34,094 nucleotides of DNA, taken from Candidatus Levybacteria bacterium RIFCSPHIGHO2_01_FULL_40_16. GTDB lineage: Bacteria > Patescibacteriota > Microgenomatia > Levybacterales > UBA12049. This document shows, piece by piece, positions 8,082 to 15,864 of this stretch (its first letter is position 1; each line of letters opens with the position of its first letter). A program made the translations under genes and the position numbers. The notes beneath the pieces were generated by a model. That model worked only from the letters and a program-made list of their open reading frames with translations. It was not told the DNA's origin and did not search any database. The DNA lies in the NCBI GenBank assembly GCA_001783805.1, contig MFNS01000006.1:1-34094 (forward strand), in the 5' to 3' direction.

Positions 8082-8294
8082 TTGTACTTTTGTAACCAAA
8101 AGTACCAAAAGTTTCTTGCAAGTGAAAGTCGACCTATTTTGCTCGCTCACTCCTCGGGTGATTTGCACCCCCTCCTCAATCCCGATTCGATCGGGGTGAG
8201 GAATCCCCCTGAGTCATTCGCTCACAAAAATTTAACGGTCTTTGTTTCAGTTGCAAGACTTGAAGAAGCAACGCGCTTTGTTTAATGCTCGCAA
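8082..8294 (+). repeat. Dispersed structured element, copy 1 (after fusA)
   Basis: Starts 7 nt after the fusA stop. The layout is a 9-bp hairpin (8084-8092 with 8097-8105) and a long-range helix TCTTGCAA (8114-8121) with TTGCAAGA (8251-8258). CTC-GGG (8153-8158) pairs with CCC-T-GAG (8207-8213), competing with the GGGTG/CACCC hairpin (8156-8160, 8166-8170). A long hairpin pairs TCCTCA (8173-8178) with TGAGGA (8197-8202) and CCCGAT with ATCGGG inside it. Its first 45 nt are identical to copy 2. The tail TTTGTTTAATGCTCGCAA (8277-8294) is identical to that of copy 3. It could be a structured RNA or a MITE-like element. Confidence 0.8.
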
Positions 8295-8307
8295 TAATGC
8301 CCAATAA
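8293..8307 (+). other. Short echo of the fusA 3' end
   Basis: The stretch reads Asn-Asn-Ala-Gln-stop and contains GCCCAATAA, the same nine bases that end fusA at 8066-8074. It directly abuts the right end of structured element copy 1, so the element is flanked by 9-bp direct repeats. Confidence 0.45.
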
Positions 8308-8320
8308 ATCTTATTTAAGC

Positions 8321-8349
8321 TTGACAGCGATAATTTCTCGTGTTTTAAT
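8321..8349 (+). promoter_or_regulatory. Strong promoter of the 76-aa gene
   Basis: Consensus TTGACA (8321-8326), a 17-nt spacer and TTTAAT (8344-8349) end 6 nt before the GTG at 8356. This predicts a leaderless transcript. Confidence 0.65.
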
Positions 8350-8355
8350 AAGGCC

Positions 8356-8586
8356 GTGAAGAAATGGTTTGTAACGTGGAACAAACTAGAATATAAAGAA
8401 TGGGCAACTCCTGTTCAAGAAGGATATCTGCTTGTTATTATCCGAAAAGAAAAAGTTAAATATATTTGTGTTAAAGCGAAATTAATAATGGGAGAAAAAG
8501 GTTTACCCGCTTTTGAAATTTCGGAAGAGAAGCATTTTCCGACTTCTCAACAGGCCGCAAAACAAATTAGCCAATGGAAAAAATAA
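8356..8586 (+). CDS. Small hypothetical protein in a possible cassette after fusA
   Basis: A 76-aa soluble basic protein starting with GTG, the codon placed 6 nt after a near-consensus promoter. It is rich in Lys and aromatic residues (WFVTWNKLEYKEWATP), has a beta-like middle (YLLVIIRKEKVKYICVKAKLI) and a C-terminal helix (SQQAAKQISQWKK). I do not recognise a family. It lies between a short fusA-tail echo on its left and a longer synonymous fusA tail that starts right after its stop codon, so it may be cargo of a small inserted unit. Confidence 0.6.
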   Translation: MKKWFVTWNKLEYKEWATPVQEGYLLVIIRKEKVKYICVKAKLIMGEKGLPAFEISEEKHFPTSQQAAKQISQWKK

Positions 8587-8619
8587 TCTACCTTCACAGG
8601 CCGCGTCACCGCCCAATAA
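8587..8619 (+). pseudogene. Second copy of the EF-G C-terminus (remnant)
   Basis: Eleven codons read STFTGRVTAQ-stop, against STFTGRVNAQ-stop at the true fusA end (8042-8074). The DNA matches at 26 of 33 positions. Most differences are synonymous, so this tail came from a functional fusA allele rather than from a recent local duplication. There is no start codon or other EF-G sequence in front of it. Confidence 0.75.
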
Positions 8620-8627
8620 ATATATCA

Positions 8628-8656
8628 TTGCAGTTTTAGAAAATATGTTATATAAT
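8628..8656 (+). promoter_or_regulatory. Promoter of the first methyltransferase gene
   Basis: TTGCAG (8628-8633), 17 nt and perfect TATAAT (8651-8656). The start codon is 29 nt further on, so this mRNA has a short leader of about 20 nt. I see no clear Shine-Dalgarno site in it. Confidence 0.6.
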
Positions 8657-8685
8657 AAGTCCCATAGTATTAACAAATTTCAAAT

Positions 8686-9669
8686 ATGTCTAATGTGGAA
8701 ACCGCAAACGTAAATCCACCCTTTTTTCCGGAGATTAAGCCGTCCGATACTATTTCTGAGCGCAAAGCTAAGGTTTTGAAACAATTTGCTCCCAGAATTG
8801 GAGAAAAGACTCCATATGATTCTTCCGAATTTGAATGTACTAGTCCAATTGGTGAAGATGCAAGAATTGCCTTGGTTAAAGGAATGGTTTCTTTGCCTGG
8901 AACGGAAGGACTTGAGCTTTTTAGAGCAAGCGAAAATTTAGAGTATATTAGTGATAATGAAGCTACCCATAAAGCGCTTGATAGGATGTATACAGGACCA
9001 GTGTCGGAAGATCCCAATAGCCTTATCTGGTCGCGGTTATTTATAGAAAATACTCATAACTCAATGGCTGTAAGAAATCGGTTACGGGTTGTCAAGGAAG
9101 AATTTGTCAATCATATGGAAAAAGCGCTTGCCGGACGAGAAAGATCATTTCATATCTTAAGCGTTGCGGCCGGTTCAAGCAGAGCGATTATGGAATCTCT
9201 CAAGTCTCTCAATGGAGCAGTAAGCGATCGGATAGATCTTCAGATGGTTGATAGTAGCAATGAGGCGTTAACCGATGGACAGCAATTGGCTGAAAAACTC
9301 GGAATCAAAGAATCGGTTCAGTTTACTAAATCAAACATTTTGCATATAACAAGATACATGAAGCCCGACTATCATCCTGAGTTTGTTGAGGCGGTTGGAT
9401 TATTTGATTATTTACCGGACCATCTCATCGCATATCTTTTAGAAAAACTTAGATTGCAGATGGCTGATGGTGGAGCAGTGCTTTATTCAAATATAAACCC
9501 CAACGATGAACAGTCTTTCACGCATAACGTCGTAGGATGGAGACGGATGGAATATAGGACTCCGGCAGATCTTGCCCGATTAGCAACGAATGCCGGTTTC
9601 GAACCATCCAACATAAAAGTTATTCAAGAACCGTTAGGCGTTTATAATCTTGCAGTAGCTACAAAATAG
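8686..9669 (+). CDS. Class I SAM-dependent methyltransferase-like protein
   Basis: A 327-aa soluble protein. An N-terminal helical region of about 150 residues precedes a Rossmann-type methyltransferase domain. Motif I is ILSVAAGSSRA at about residues 156-166, the acidic end of strand 2 is DLQMVDSS, and the post-motif region has VGLFDYLPDHL with a later GGAVLYSNI strand. The AAGSS loop is a common variant of the GxGxG SAM loop. The substrate is unknown; the FDYLPD segment occurs in methyltransferases acting on small molecules or lipids, which is a weak hint. It has its own promoter and is followed by the histidine kinase gene. Confidence 0.75.
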   Translation: MSNVETANVNPPFFPEIKPSDTISERKAKVLKQFAPRIGEKTPYDSSEFECTSPIGEDARIALVKGMVSLPGTEGLELFRASENLEYISDNEATHKALDRMYTGPVSEDPNSLIWSRLFIENTHNSMAVRNRLRVVKEEFVNHMEKALAGRERSFHILSVAAGSSRAIMESLKSLNGAVSDRIDLQMVDSSNEALTDGQQLAEKLGIKESVQFTKSNILHITRYMKPDYHPEFVEAVGLFDYLPDHLIAYLLEKLRLQMADGGAVLYSNINPNDEQSFTHNVVGWRRMEYRTPADLARLATNAGFEPSNIKVIQEPLGVYNLAVATK

Positions 9670-9695
9670 ACGATCTCAAAGACATTTCTTTTAGC

Positions 9696-9724
9696 TTGTA
9701 CTGGGCCCTCTGTTATTTTATACT
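9696..9724 (+). promoter_or_regulatory. Promoter of the histidine kinase gene
   Basis: TTGTAC (9696-9701), 17 nt and TATACT (9719-9724). The ATG at 9730 is 5 nt after the -10 box and a second in-frame ATG at 9733 is 8 nt after it, so the mRNA should be leaderless. Confidence 0.6.
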
Positions 9725-9729
9725 AAAAG

Positions 9730-11880
9730 ATGATGGGCTACTATCCTTTATCCGCACTCATAAATTTTATTACAAGCATAATTCTGGGTATAGTTGTTTT
9801 TATAAGAAATCCTAAAAATAAGATCAACTATAGTTTTTCATTGTTCGCGTTTGCTGTAGCGCTTTGGAGTTCCTCATATTTTTTTTGGCAGATAGCTACG
9901 AACTATAACAATGCTATCTTTTGGTCCCGCATGCTTATGGCTTTTGCTATCTTTATTCCGGCCTTTTATATACATTTTGTTTTAGCTTTACTGAAAATCG
10001 TAAAAGAGAAAAAGACATTTTTACTGCTTACGTATGGAATATTTTCATTTTTTTTTGCAATAAATGCTACCTCGCCATATTTTGTTTCCAATGTCATTCC
10101 AATTTCTGATTTCCGTTTTTGGCCAACTCCAGGTTTGTTTTTCCATCCATTTCTCATCGTATGGTTTGTCTACGTGATTTATGCCACATATCTTCTTTAT
10201 GCCGCACAGAATAAGGAAACTGGGCTTAAAAAGATACAGACAAGGTATATTCTTTTGGGGATGATCATCGGATTTATTGGGGGATCAACCAACTATCTTC
10301 TTTGGTATGGAATTCCCATAGCTCCTTTTGGTAACATTCTTGTTTCGGTTTACGTCGCTTTAACTGCTTATGCAATTGTTAAACATAGACTATTCGATAT
10401 TAGATTTATTATTGCGCGTGCAATTGCCTATATAATTCTTGTTTTTATTCTTGGGGCATTCTATTCGGCTGGAATTTTTATTTTAGGAGCTGTTTTTATA
10501 GGTAATAGCGGCAACTATAATAGTCAACTCATAACCTCAATGATTCTTGCCCTTGTTATGGCATTTTCTTTCCAGCCAATTCGAGCTTACTTAGAGAGAG
10601 CAACCGACAAAATTTTCTTTAAAAATAACTATAACTCAAACGAGCTCTTGTCTAAGCTGACTAGAATTTTAGCTTCTACCCTAAGACTCGATGATTTAAG
10701 CAGGAAAACGTTAAATCAACTATTTAATACTATGCATATTTCATGGGGAACATTTTATATTTTTCAGGAGAATCATCCTTCAATGTCCATATCGGGAGGA
10801 GTTGTAGATAAAAATAAATATGATGAAAAGAAAATGCATCAAATTTGCGAAAACAAAAAAATCATGATTTTTGAAGAGGAAGAAAATGAAAAAAACAAAG
10901 AAATGATGCGAAATTTGAAGACGTCTATTATTCTACCCCTGCACGTTGGAGAAAAAATGCATGGCCTTTTATTCTTAGGAGATAAAAAATCCGGAGATAT
11001 TTATTTCAGCAAAGATATAGAAGTGCTGAAAATATTCGGTCCGGAAGTTTCGGTGGCATTGGAAAACGCCAAGGCGTATGAAGAAATCCGCAGATTTAAC
11101 ATTACCCTAAAAGAAGAAGTTAATCGCGCAACAGAAGACCTGAAAAATGCAAATGTAAAACTTCAGGAAATGGATAAATTGAAGGATGAGTTTGTGTCTT
11201 TGGCATCGCATGAATTGCGCACTCCGATGACAGTAATTAAATCTTATCTTTGGCTAATGCTGGATAAAAACAATGTTAAATCGCTTTCCGAAAAACAAAG
11301 AATGTATGTTGATCGAGCCTACAGCTCAACGCAAAGACTGATCAACTTGGTAAATGACATGCTGAATGTTTCCAGAATCGAATCCGGAAGACTTACTCTT
11401 GTCATGAAATCTGTTGATTTGGGAGAGTTAATCAGTTCCGTGTATGCGGAAATGCTGCCCAAAGCCCAAGAGCAAAAAATTAATTTGCAATTCGCCATAC
11501 CCCTCCAGAGCTTGCCCAAAGTGTCAGCCGATCCGGAGAGAGTGGAGCAGGTTCTGATAAATTTGATCGGTAATTCTTTGAAATTTACACCGGAAGAAGG
11601 CACGATAAAAATTGAAATAAATCATAATCCGAAAGAGGCAACGGAAATTGTTTCAATTAGCGACAATGGAAAAGGAATAAATCAAGAGGATATGTCAAAA
11701 CTTTTTCAAAAGTTTTCTATGGTTGGAACTAATTATTTAATAAAACAAAATTCCCAAGGGACGGGATTGGGATTATATCTGTCAAAGTCCATAATTGAAT
11801 TAATGAATGGAAAGATTTGGGCAGAATCCGAGGGAATTGGTGCAGGATCTAAATTCAGCTTTACTTTAAAAACCGCCTAA
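9730..11880 (+). CDS. Membrane sensor histidine kinase (7TM-GAF-HisKA-HATPase)
   Basis: A 716-aa sensor kinase. The first 260 or so residues hold about seven hydrophobic segments, as in His_kinase-7TM N-termini. Residues 305-455 look like a GAF domain, and a short coiled coil leads into the dimerisation domain. The H box is ASHELRTP with phospho-acceptor His494. The N box is in the INLIGNSLKFTP segment and the G boxes are SDNGKGI and GTGLGLYLSK. There is no fused receiver. It converges on a stand-alone receiver gene ending 2 nt away, and an HPt gene and a second receiver lie about 1.6 kb downstream, so it may head a relay to the pilus operon. The ligand is unknown. Confidence 0.93.
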   Translation: MMGYYPLSALINFITSIILGIVVFIRNPKNKINYSFSLFAFAVALWSSSYFFWQIATNYNNAIFWSRMLMAFAIFIPAFYIHFVLALLKIVKEKKTFLLLTYGIFSFFFAINATSPYFVSNVIPISDFRFWPTPGLFFHPFLIVWFVYVIYATYLLYAAQNKETGLKKIQTRYILLGMIIGFIGGSTNYLLWYGIPIAPFGNILVSVYVALTAYAIVKHRLFDIRFIIARAIAYIILVFILGAFYSAGIFILGAVFIGNSGNYNSQLITSMILALVMAFSFQPIRAYLERATDKIFFKNNYNSNELLSKLTRILASTLRLDDLSRKTLNQLFNTMHISWGTFYIFQENHPSMSISGGVVDKNKYDEKKMHQICENKKIMIFEEEENEKNKEMMRNLKTSIILPLHVGEKMHGLLFLGDKKSGDIYFSKDIEVLKIFGPEVSVALENAKAYEEIRRFNITLKEEVNRATEDLKNANVKLQEMDKLKDEFVSLASHELRTPMTVIKSYLWLMLDKNNVKSLSEKQRMYVDRAYSSTQRLINLVNDMLNVSRIESGRLTLVMKSVDLGELISSVYAEMLPKAQEQKINLQFAIPLQSLPKVSADPERVEQVLINLIGNSLKFTPEEGTIKIEINHNPKEATEIVSISDNGKGINQEDMSKLFQKFSMVGTNYLIKQNSQGTGLGLYLSKSIIELMNGKIWAESEGIGAGSKFSFTLKTA

Positions 11881-11882
11881 CA

Positions 11883-12263
11883 CTATTTGATCTTATCAAG
11901 ATATGTTTTTACTTCTTCAACCAAGCTTCCCGGGGTAATTTGGCTTTTAATTAAATAACCATCTCCCAACTGTAAGGCTGTTCTTATTTCTTCATTTTTA
12001 TCCAGATTGGTTAAAAAAACAACACACTTATTAGGAGCAAGTGCCGGAGTATTTTGCAATTGTTTCATTACGGTTAGGCCGTCCATTTTTGGCATAATAA
12101 TGTCCATAAGGACCAAATCGTAACCGCCGATTTTCATTTTCTTCAAGGCATCCTCTCCATCTACTGCTCCCTCGACTTTATATCCTTCTGCGCCTAAAAC
12201 ATCCGAATATAATTCTCTTAAAAATAAGTCATCCTCAACCACCAAAACCCTTTTCTGATCCAT
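11883..12263 (-). CDS. Stand-alone response regulator receiver (CheY-like)
   Basis: A 126-aa receiver domain with no output domain. The acidic pocket is Asp11/Asp12, the phospho-acceptor is Asp54 in VLMDIIMPKMDG, and the switch residues are Thr85 and Lys106 (LIKS). It should pass phosphate or act through protein contacts rather than bind DNA. The gene is convergent with the histidine kinase, its stop 2 nt from the kinase stop. Its own near-consensus promoter places the ATG at the transcription start. Confidence 0.93.
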   Translation of the reverse strand: MDQKRVLVVEDDLFLRELYSDVLGAEGYKVEGAVDGEDALKKMKIGGYDLVLMDIIMPKMDGLTVMKQLQNTPALAPNKCVVFLTNLDKNEEIRTALQLGDGYLIKSQITPGSLVEEVKTYLDKIK

Positions 12264-12269
12264 AAAGGC

Positions 12270-12298
12270 ATAGTATCAATAGTGTTTTGAAAAGTCAA
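12270..12298 (-). promoter_or_regulatory. Promoter of the receiver gene
   Basis: On the minus strand TTGACT (12298-12293), 17 nt and TACTAT (12275-12270) end 6 nt before the ATG at 12263. A leaderless transcript is predicted. Confidence 0.6.
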
Positions 12299-12329
12299 AC
12301 AAAATTTGAATTTATAATTTATTTTTTTA

Positions 12330-12543
12330 CTTCTCTTGTGCCGACAAGAGAAGCAGAAGCTCTTGCCAAGTCTCACTTCATGCTTTTCAGCTTTCGTTCG
12401 TTCATCGGGTGATTTTCACCCCCTCCTCGATCTCGCCTTTGGCGTGCCGAGGAATCCCCCTGATTCGCTCACTCAAGCTTTCATGCATTCAGCTGCGAAT
12501 TGGCAAAACCACCTTGTTATACGCATTTGTTTAATGCTCGCAA
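12330..12543 (+). repeat. Dispersed structured element, copy 3 (before the second methyltransferase)
   Basis: Fills most of the 330-bp gene-free stretch 12264-12593. Same layout as copies 1 and 2 but different bases in the stems. There is a 10-bp hairpin CTTCTCTTGT (12330-12339) with its complement (12344-12353), and a long-range helix TTGCCAA (12363-12369) with TTGGCAA (12500-12506). ATC-GGG (12404-12409) pairs with CCC-T-GAT (12458-12464), and a GGGTGA/TCACCC hairpin lies at 12407-12421. TCCTCG (12424-12429) pairs with CGAGGA (12448-12453), enclosing CGCC/GGCG. The tail 12526-12543 is identical to copy 1 over 18 nt. A GCATT/AATGC hairpin lies near the right end. Confidence 0.8.
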
Positions 12544-12558
12544 AATTGAAAAATTAAT

Positions 12559-12587
12559 TTGTGAATGTTTTCCCACTGTGATATTCT
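12559..12587 (+). promoter_or_regulatory. Promoter of the second methyltransferase gene
   Basis: TTGTGA (12559-12564), 17 nt and TATTCT (12582-12587) with a TGA extension just before it. The ATG at 12594 follows after exactly 6 nt, so the mRNA should be leaderless. Confidence 0.55.
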
Positions 12588-12593
12588 GTTTGC

Positions 12594-13382
12594 ATGACAG
12601 ATCAATCTCCGTCAGAATATTCACCGCTTGGAATACTAAATAAAGCAAGGAATGAATTTGATAAAGAAGTTGCCCATCCAGCCTCTTTCATAACATACAG
12701 GGGATTAAGGAAGCGCGAGATTCCAATATTGAATGGAAAAATTGAAAAAGTCGAAGGCTATCTTGATGTACTACCTACACTTGAAGGAAAAGATTTTTTA
12801 CAACTTGTGAACGATAAGATAAAGGAGAGGGAATTAGCTAGACAATCTCAGGAAAAAGTAAAAGTAGTAGATATTGGTTATGGAACTGGGGAATTTTTGT
12901 TTGACTGCCGAAAAGAATGGCAAGATAAAGTTCAGATTATTGGGTATGGCACAGACGTATATACGAAAACCATAAAATTAAACAGCGAGGTAATTATTCC
13001 ATGGAGGGACAAGCGCTTAGAAAAAGCAGATGTTGAGTTAATTCAGGGGAACGTTGTCGATATAAGAAAGAAGTTGGGTGATAATTTTGCAGACATTATT
13101 GTTTCAAGTATGGCCTTGATGTATGTACACTATCCAGAGTGGGAATTAGTGAAGAAAATTTACAGAGTTCTAAGGCCAGGTGGGATTGCTCTTTTGGACT
13201 ACACTCCCACCTCATTGGAAATGTTTCATTCGATTTTAGAATACTTAGAAGATAAAGGATACTCATTTGAAGTAAACAAAGGTTTGGCTTTTCAGAAAAC
13301 AAAACAGGATATTAATGTTCCAATTAGAACAATTAATCTTAACTCGCTACATAGTAGACTTAAAATCTCTTCTACTAGATAA
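12594..13382 (+). CDS. SAM-dependent methyltransferase
   Basis: A 262-aa soluble class I methyltransferase. A roughly 90-residue N-terminal region precedes motif I, VVDIGYGTGEF. Later come DIIVSSMALMYVHYPEWE (motif IV region) and LRPGGIALLDYTP, the usual strand of small-molecule and lipid methyltransferases. The substrate is unknown. The gene is noticeably AT-rich and has its own promoter directly downstream of structured element copy 3. It is unrelated in sequence to the methyltransferase at 8686 apart from the fold. Confidence 0.82.
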   Translation: MTDQSPSEYSPLGILNKARNEFDKEVAHPASFITYRGLRKREIPILNGKIEKVEGYLDVLPTLEGKDFLQLVNDKIKERELARQSQEKVKVVDIGYGTGEFLFDCRKEWQDKVQIIGYGTDVYTKTIKLNSEVIIPWRDKRLEKADVELIQGNVVDIRKKLGDNFADIIVSSMALMYVHYPEWELVKKIYRVLRPGGIALLDYTPTSLEMFHSILEYLEDKGYSFEVNKGLAFQKTKQDINVPIRTINLNSLHSRLKISSTR

Positions 13383-13390
13383 ATTCTTGC

Positions 13391-13419
13391 TTGAATGGGG
13401 AGGGCAAGTATAGTATGAT
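13391..13419 (+). promoter_or_regulatory. Promoter of the HPt-receiver-pil operon
   Basis: TTGAAT (13391-13396), 17 nt and TATGAT (13414-13419). The leader of about 23 nt carries a GGGGTG ribosome-binding sequence (13435-13440) ahead of the ATG at 13449. Confidence 0.6.
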
Positions 13420-13448
13420 TTCTATATACCTCTCGGGGTGCATGTTTT

Positions 13449-13763
13449 ATGGCACAAATTAACTTGTCAAATTATAAAAATCTATACTTACAGACTGCAA
13501 AAAAATATCTTAGTAAAATGACGTTGAGTTTGAGTCAACTATCTAATGATGTTTCAAATAAAAATGCTTTAAATGATTTACATATTGCTTCCCATTCTTT
13601 AAAAAGTCAAAGTCAAGTAATGGGTTTTACGGACGTGGTGAACATTTGTTTAAATATTGAAAAAGGTTCAGACGATACATTGAAGGGCAATGCCCAATTG
13701 AGCAGTCAGATTATTTCAGATTTCAAAGAATCAGTTAAAAAATTGGAACAGATCCTAAAATGA
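13449..13763 (+). CDS. HPt domain phosphotransfer protein
   Basis: A 104-aa all-helical protein with the histidine phosphotransfer signature ASHSLKSQSQVMGF, where His49 is the likely phospho-acceptor and Lys52 the usual helper. It would shuttle phosphate between receiver domains. It is followed 27 nt later by a single receiver gene and then by the pilus assembly ATPase, and all share one direction and the promoter at 13391. I see no enzymatic domain. Confidence 0.85.
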   Translation: MAQINLSNYKNLYLQTAKKYLSKMTLSLSQLSNDVSNKNALNDLHIASHSLKSQSQVMGFTDVVNICLNIEKGSDDTLKGNAQLSSQIISDFKESVKKLEQILK

Positions 13764-13790
13764 ATTCAGGATGGCACGGGAAATAAAGTA

Positions 13791-14165
13791 ATGAAAATAC
13801 TTATAATAGAAGACGATAAATTTTTCCAAAAATTTTATTCAACAAAATTGCAGGAAAATAAAATAGAAGTTGAAGTTGCTTCTGACGGAGAAGAAGGCCT
13901 TGCGAAAATGAAAGCCACAAATCCCGATCTAGTATTGCTTGACTTAATTATGCCCAAGCTTGATGGATTTGCGGTACTGACTGCGCGTTCACAGAACAAG
14001 AATTTAAAGAAAATTCCGGTGATTGTTTTTTCAACGCTCGGTCAAGAAAAAGATGTAGCTCAGGCGCAAAAACTGGGAGCCAATGGCTATGTCAATAAAG
14101 GTTTTTTTGATTTCAGTAGTATGGTTGCGACGATTAGTCAGGTTATGAAATCTAAGACAAATTAA
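13791..14165 (+). CDS. Response regulator receiver protein in the pilus operon
   Basis: A 124-aa receiver-only protein. The acidic pair is Asp8/Asp9, the phospho-acceptor is Asp51 in LLDLIMPKLDG, the Ser81/Thr82 switch follows the fourth strand (VIVFST), and Lys103 is in YVNKG. It lacks an output domain, so it probably acts by docking, like PilG/PilH or CheY proteins of twitching systems. Its place between the HPt gene and pilB makes the pilus motor a likely target. This is an inference from context. Confidence 0.92.
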   Translation: MKILIIEDDKFFQKFYSTKLQENKIEVEVASDGEEGLAKMKATNPDLVLLDLIMPKLDGFAVLTARSQNKNLKKIPVIVFSTLGQEKDVAQAQKLGANGYVNKGFFDFSSMVATISQVMKSKTN

Positions 14166-14201
14166 AAATTAAAAATTAAAAATTAATTCTGCATTGCAGA
14201 A
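14161..14201 (+). repeat. ATTAAAA heptamer repeats and a TTCTGC hairpin before pilB
   Basis: Three tandem ATTAAAA units (14161-14181) plus a partial unit overlap the stop of the receiver gene. A perfect hairpin TTCTGC-ATT-GCAGAA (14187-14201) follows, 7 nt before the pilB ATG. There is no T-tract, so it is not a terminator. The same hairpin arms recur before rpsH. Confidence 0.7.
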
Positions 14202-14208
14202 CTGCCCT

Positions 14209-15864
14209 ATGCTTATCACAAACGAACAGCTAAAACACTTGATCCTCAAAAACGGTCTGATAGACGAAGAAGGATATTCTGAAATCGAGCAGGAAACTAA
14301 AAATTCGGACTACACGATTGCAGAAACTTTAGTTGAGAAAGATATTATCTCGGATGAAAACTTGGGACTAATGATTTCCGATTTTCTGAAGTACCCTTTT
14401 ATAATTTTGGCGAAAACCACAATTCCTCCTGATGTTTTTAACATAATTCCGGAAAAACTGGCCAGGAGAAGGAAAGTAATTCCTTTTGCAAAAGATGCAA
14501 AAGGAATTAAGCTGGCGATGGTAGATCCGTCAAATAAAGAGCTAACCCAAATGGTCTCTAAGAAAATTGGTTTGCCTGTAACAGCCTATCTGGCAACAGA
14601 GCAGGATATTTCCAATGCTCTAAGGATTTATAGGAAAGATCTACAAAAGACTTTTGATCAACTTATTGCAAGTAGTGAAATACCGATGTCCAGAATAGTC
14701 GATCTTTTAATTAACTATGCTTCTCAAGATAAGGCATCGGACATTCATATCGAACCGCAGGAAAAAGATTCGTTGGTCCGTTTCAGGATAGATGGAATTT
14801 TGCACGATGTACTTTCTTTGCCAAAGGGCCTGCATGACCAGATAATTACCAGAATTAAGATTTTGTCTCGCTTGAGAACTGATGAACACTTAAGTCCCCA
14901 AGATGGGAAAATGAGAATAGCTTTAGAAGAGGAGGAAATTGATATCCGTGTTTCCATCCTGCCGGTAACAGAAGGAGAAAAGGCAGTACTAAGACTTTTG
15001 TCATCGAAGTTTAGAAAGTTTTCTCTGATAGATTTAGGAATGAATGAAAAAGATTTGAAAAAAGTAACGACTGCATATGGCAAACCATATGGTATGATTT
15101 TATCGACAGGCCCAACAGGATCGGGAAAAACTACAAGTATCTACGCAATTTTAAAAATACTCAATACCCGCGAAAAAAATATTACAACCATTGAGGATCC
15201 GGCAGAATATAGAATAAAAGGAGTTAATCAAATCAATGTTAATGCAAAAACAAACCTTACTTTTGCAAATGGACTAAGGTCTATTTTAAGACAGGACCCT
15301 AATATTATTTTTGTCGGAGAAATCCGTGATTCTGAGACTGCCGGAATTGCCGTTAACGCATCTTTAACAGGACATTTAGTTTTATCGACTCTCCATACGA
15401 ATGATGCGGCAACCGCGCTTCCAAGACTCATCGATATGAACGTCGAGCCTTTTCTGGTTGCTTCAACTGTAAATGTAATAATTGCTCAGAGGCTGGTCAG
15501 GAAAATCTGCGAAATCTGCAAGGGTACAAGAACCATCACGAAAGAAGAGCTTTTGAAAAATCTTCCTGAAGAGTCAATCAATGAGTACATCGGAAACAAA
15601 AACAGTGTGATTATTTATCAGGGGGCAGGATGCAAGATCTGTCATATGACGGGGTATTCGGGAAGAATCGGAGTATTTGAGGTATTGGAAGTTACTAAAG
15701 ATATCCGTGATTTAATTACCAAAAGGAATGACGCTGATGTAATTTTGCAAAAAGCAATTAAAGAAGGAATGACGACAATGTTGGATGACGGATTGGAAAA
15801 AGTTATAAAAGGCTTAACGACAATTGAAGAAGTATTAAGGGTTACAAAAATTCAAGGCAAATGA
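14209..15864 (+). CDS. pilB: Type IV pilus assembly ATPase PilB
   Basis: Hexameric motor ATPase driving pilus extension at the cytoplasmic face of the membrane. An N-terminal MshEN/T2SSE_N domain (to about 150) is followed by the secretion ATPase core. Walker A is GPTGSGKT (301-308, Lys307), Walker B is in NIIFVGEIRDSETA, and the His box is LSTLHTNDAATALPR. A zinc-binding tetracysteine is formed by Cys434, Cys437, Cys475 and Cys478. I start at the ATG at 14209, giving 551 aa; the TTG at 14194 lies in the hairpin. pilC overlaps its stop by 4 nt. No PilT retraction ATPase gene is seen in the window. Confidence 0.96.
   Translation: MLITNEQLKHLILKNGLIDEEGYSEIEQETKNSDYTIAETLVEKDIISDENLGLMISDFLKYPFIILAKTTIPPDVFNIIPEKLARRRKVIPFAKDAKGIKLAMVDPSNKELTQMVSKKIGLPVTAYLATEQDISNALRIYRKDLQKTFDQLIASSEIPMSRIVDLLINYASQDKASDIHIEPQEKDSLVRFRIDGILHDVLSLPKGLHDQIITRIKILSRLRTDEHLSPQDGKMRIALEEEEIDIRVSILPVTEGEKAVLRLLSSKFRKFSLIDLGMNEKDLKKVTTAYGKPYGMILSTGPTGSGKTTSIYAILKILNTREKNITTIEDPAEYRIKGVNQINVNAKTNLTFANGLRSILRQDPNIIFVGEIRDSETAGIAVNASLTGHLVLSTLHTNDAATALPRLIDMNVEPFLVASTVNVIIAQRLVRKICEICKGTRTITKEELLKNLPEESINEYIGNKNSVIIYQGAGCKICHMTGYSGRIGVFEVLEVTKDIRDLITKRNDADVILQKAIKEGMTTMLDDGLEKVIKGLTTIEEVLRVTKIQGK

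Noticed and set aside
8082-8285. A 67-codon open frame through structured element copy 1
   Set aside because: It begins just after fusA with no start signals. Part of it resembles a frame in copy 3, but copy 2 breaks that frame by one base, so it is a by-product of a structured non-coding element.
8587-8619. Part of a functional second fusA gene
   Set aside because: Only eleven codons remain, with a different reading frame and stop codon immediately upstream.
12336-12557. A 73-codon open frame through structured element copy 3
   Set aside because: It starts inside the first hairpin and follows the element rather than a gene. The shared peptide-like stretch with copy 1 reflects the conserved stems.
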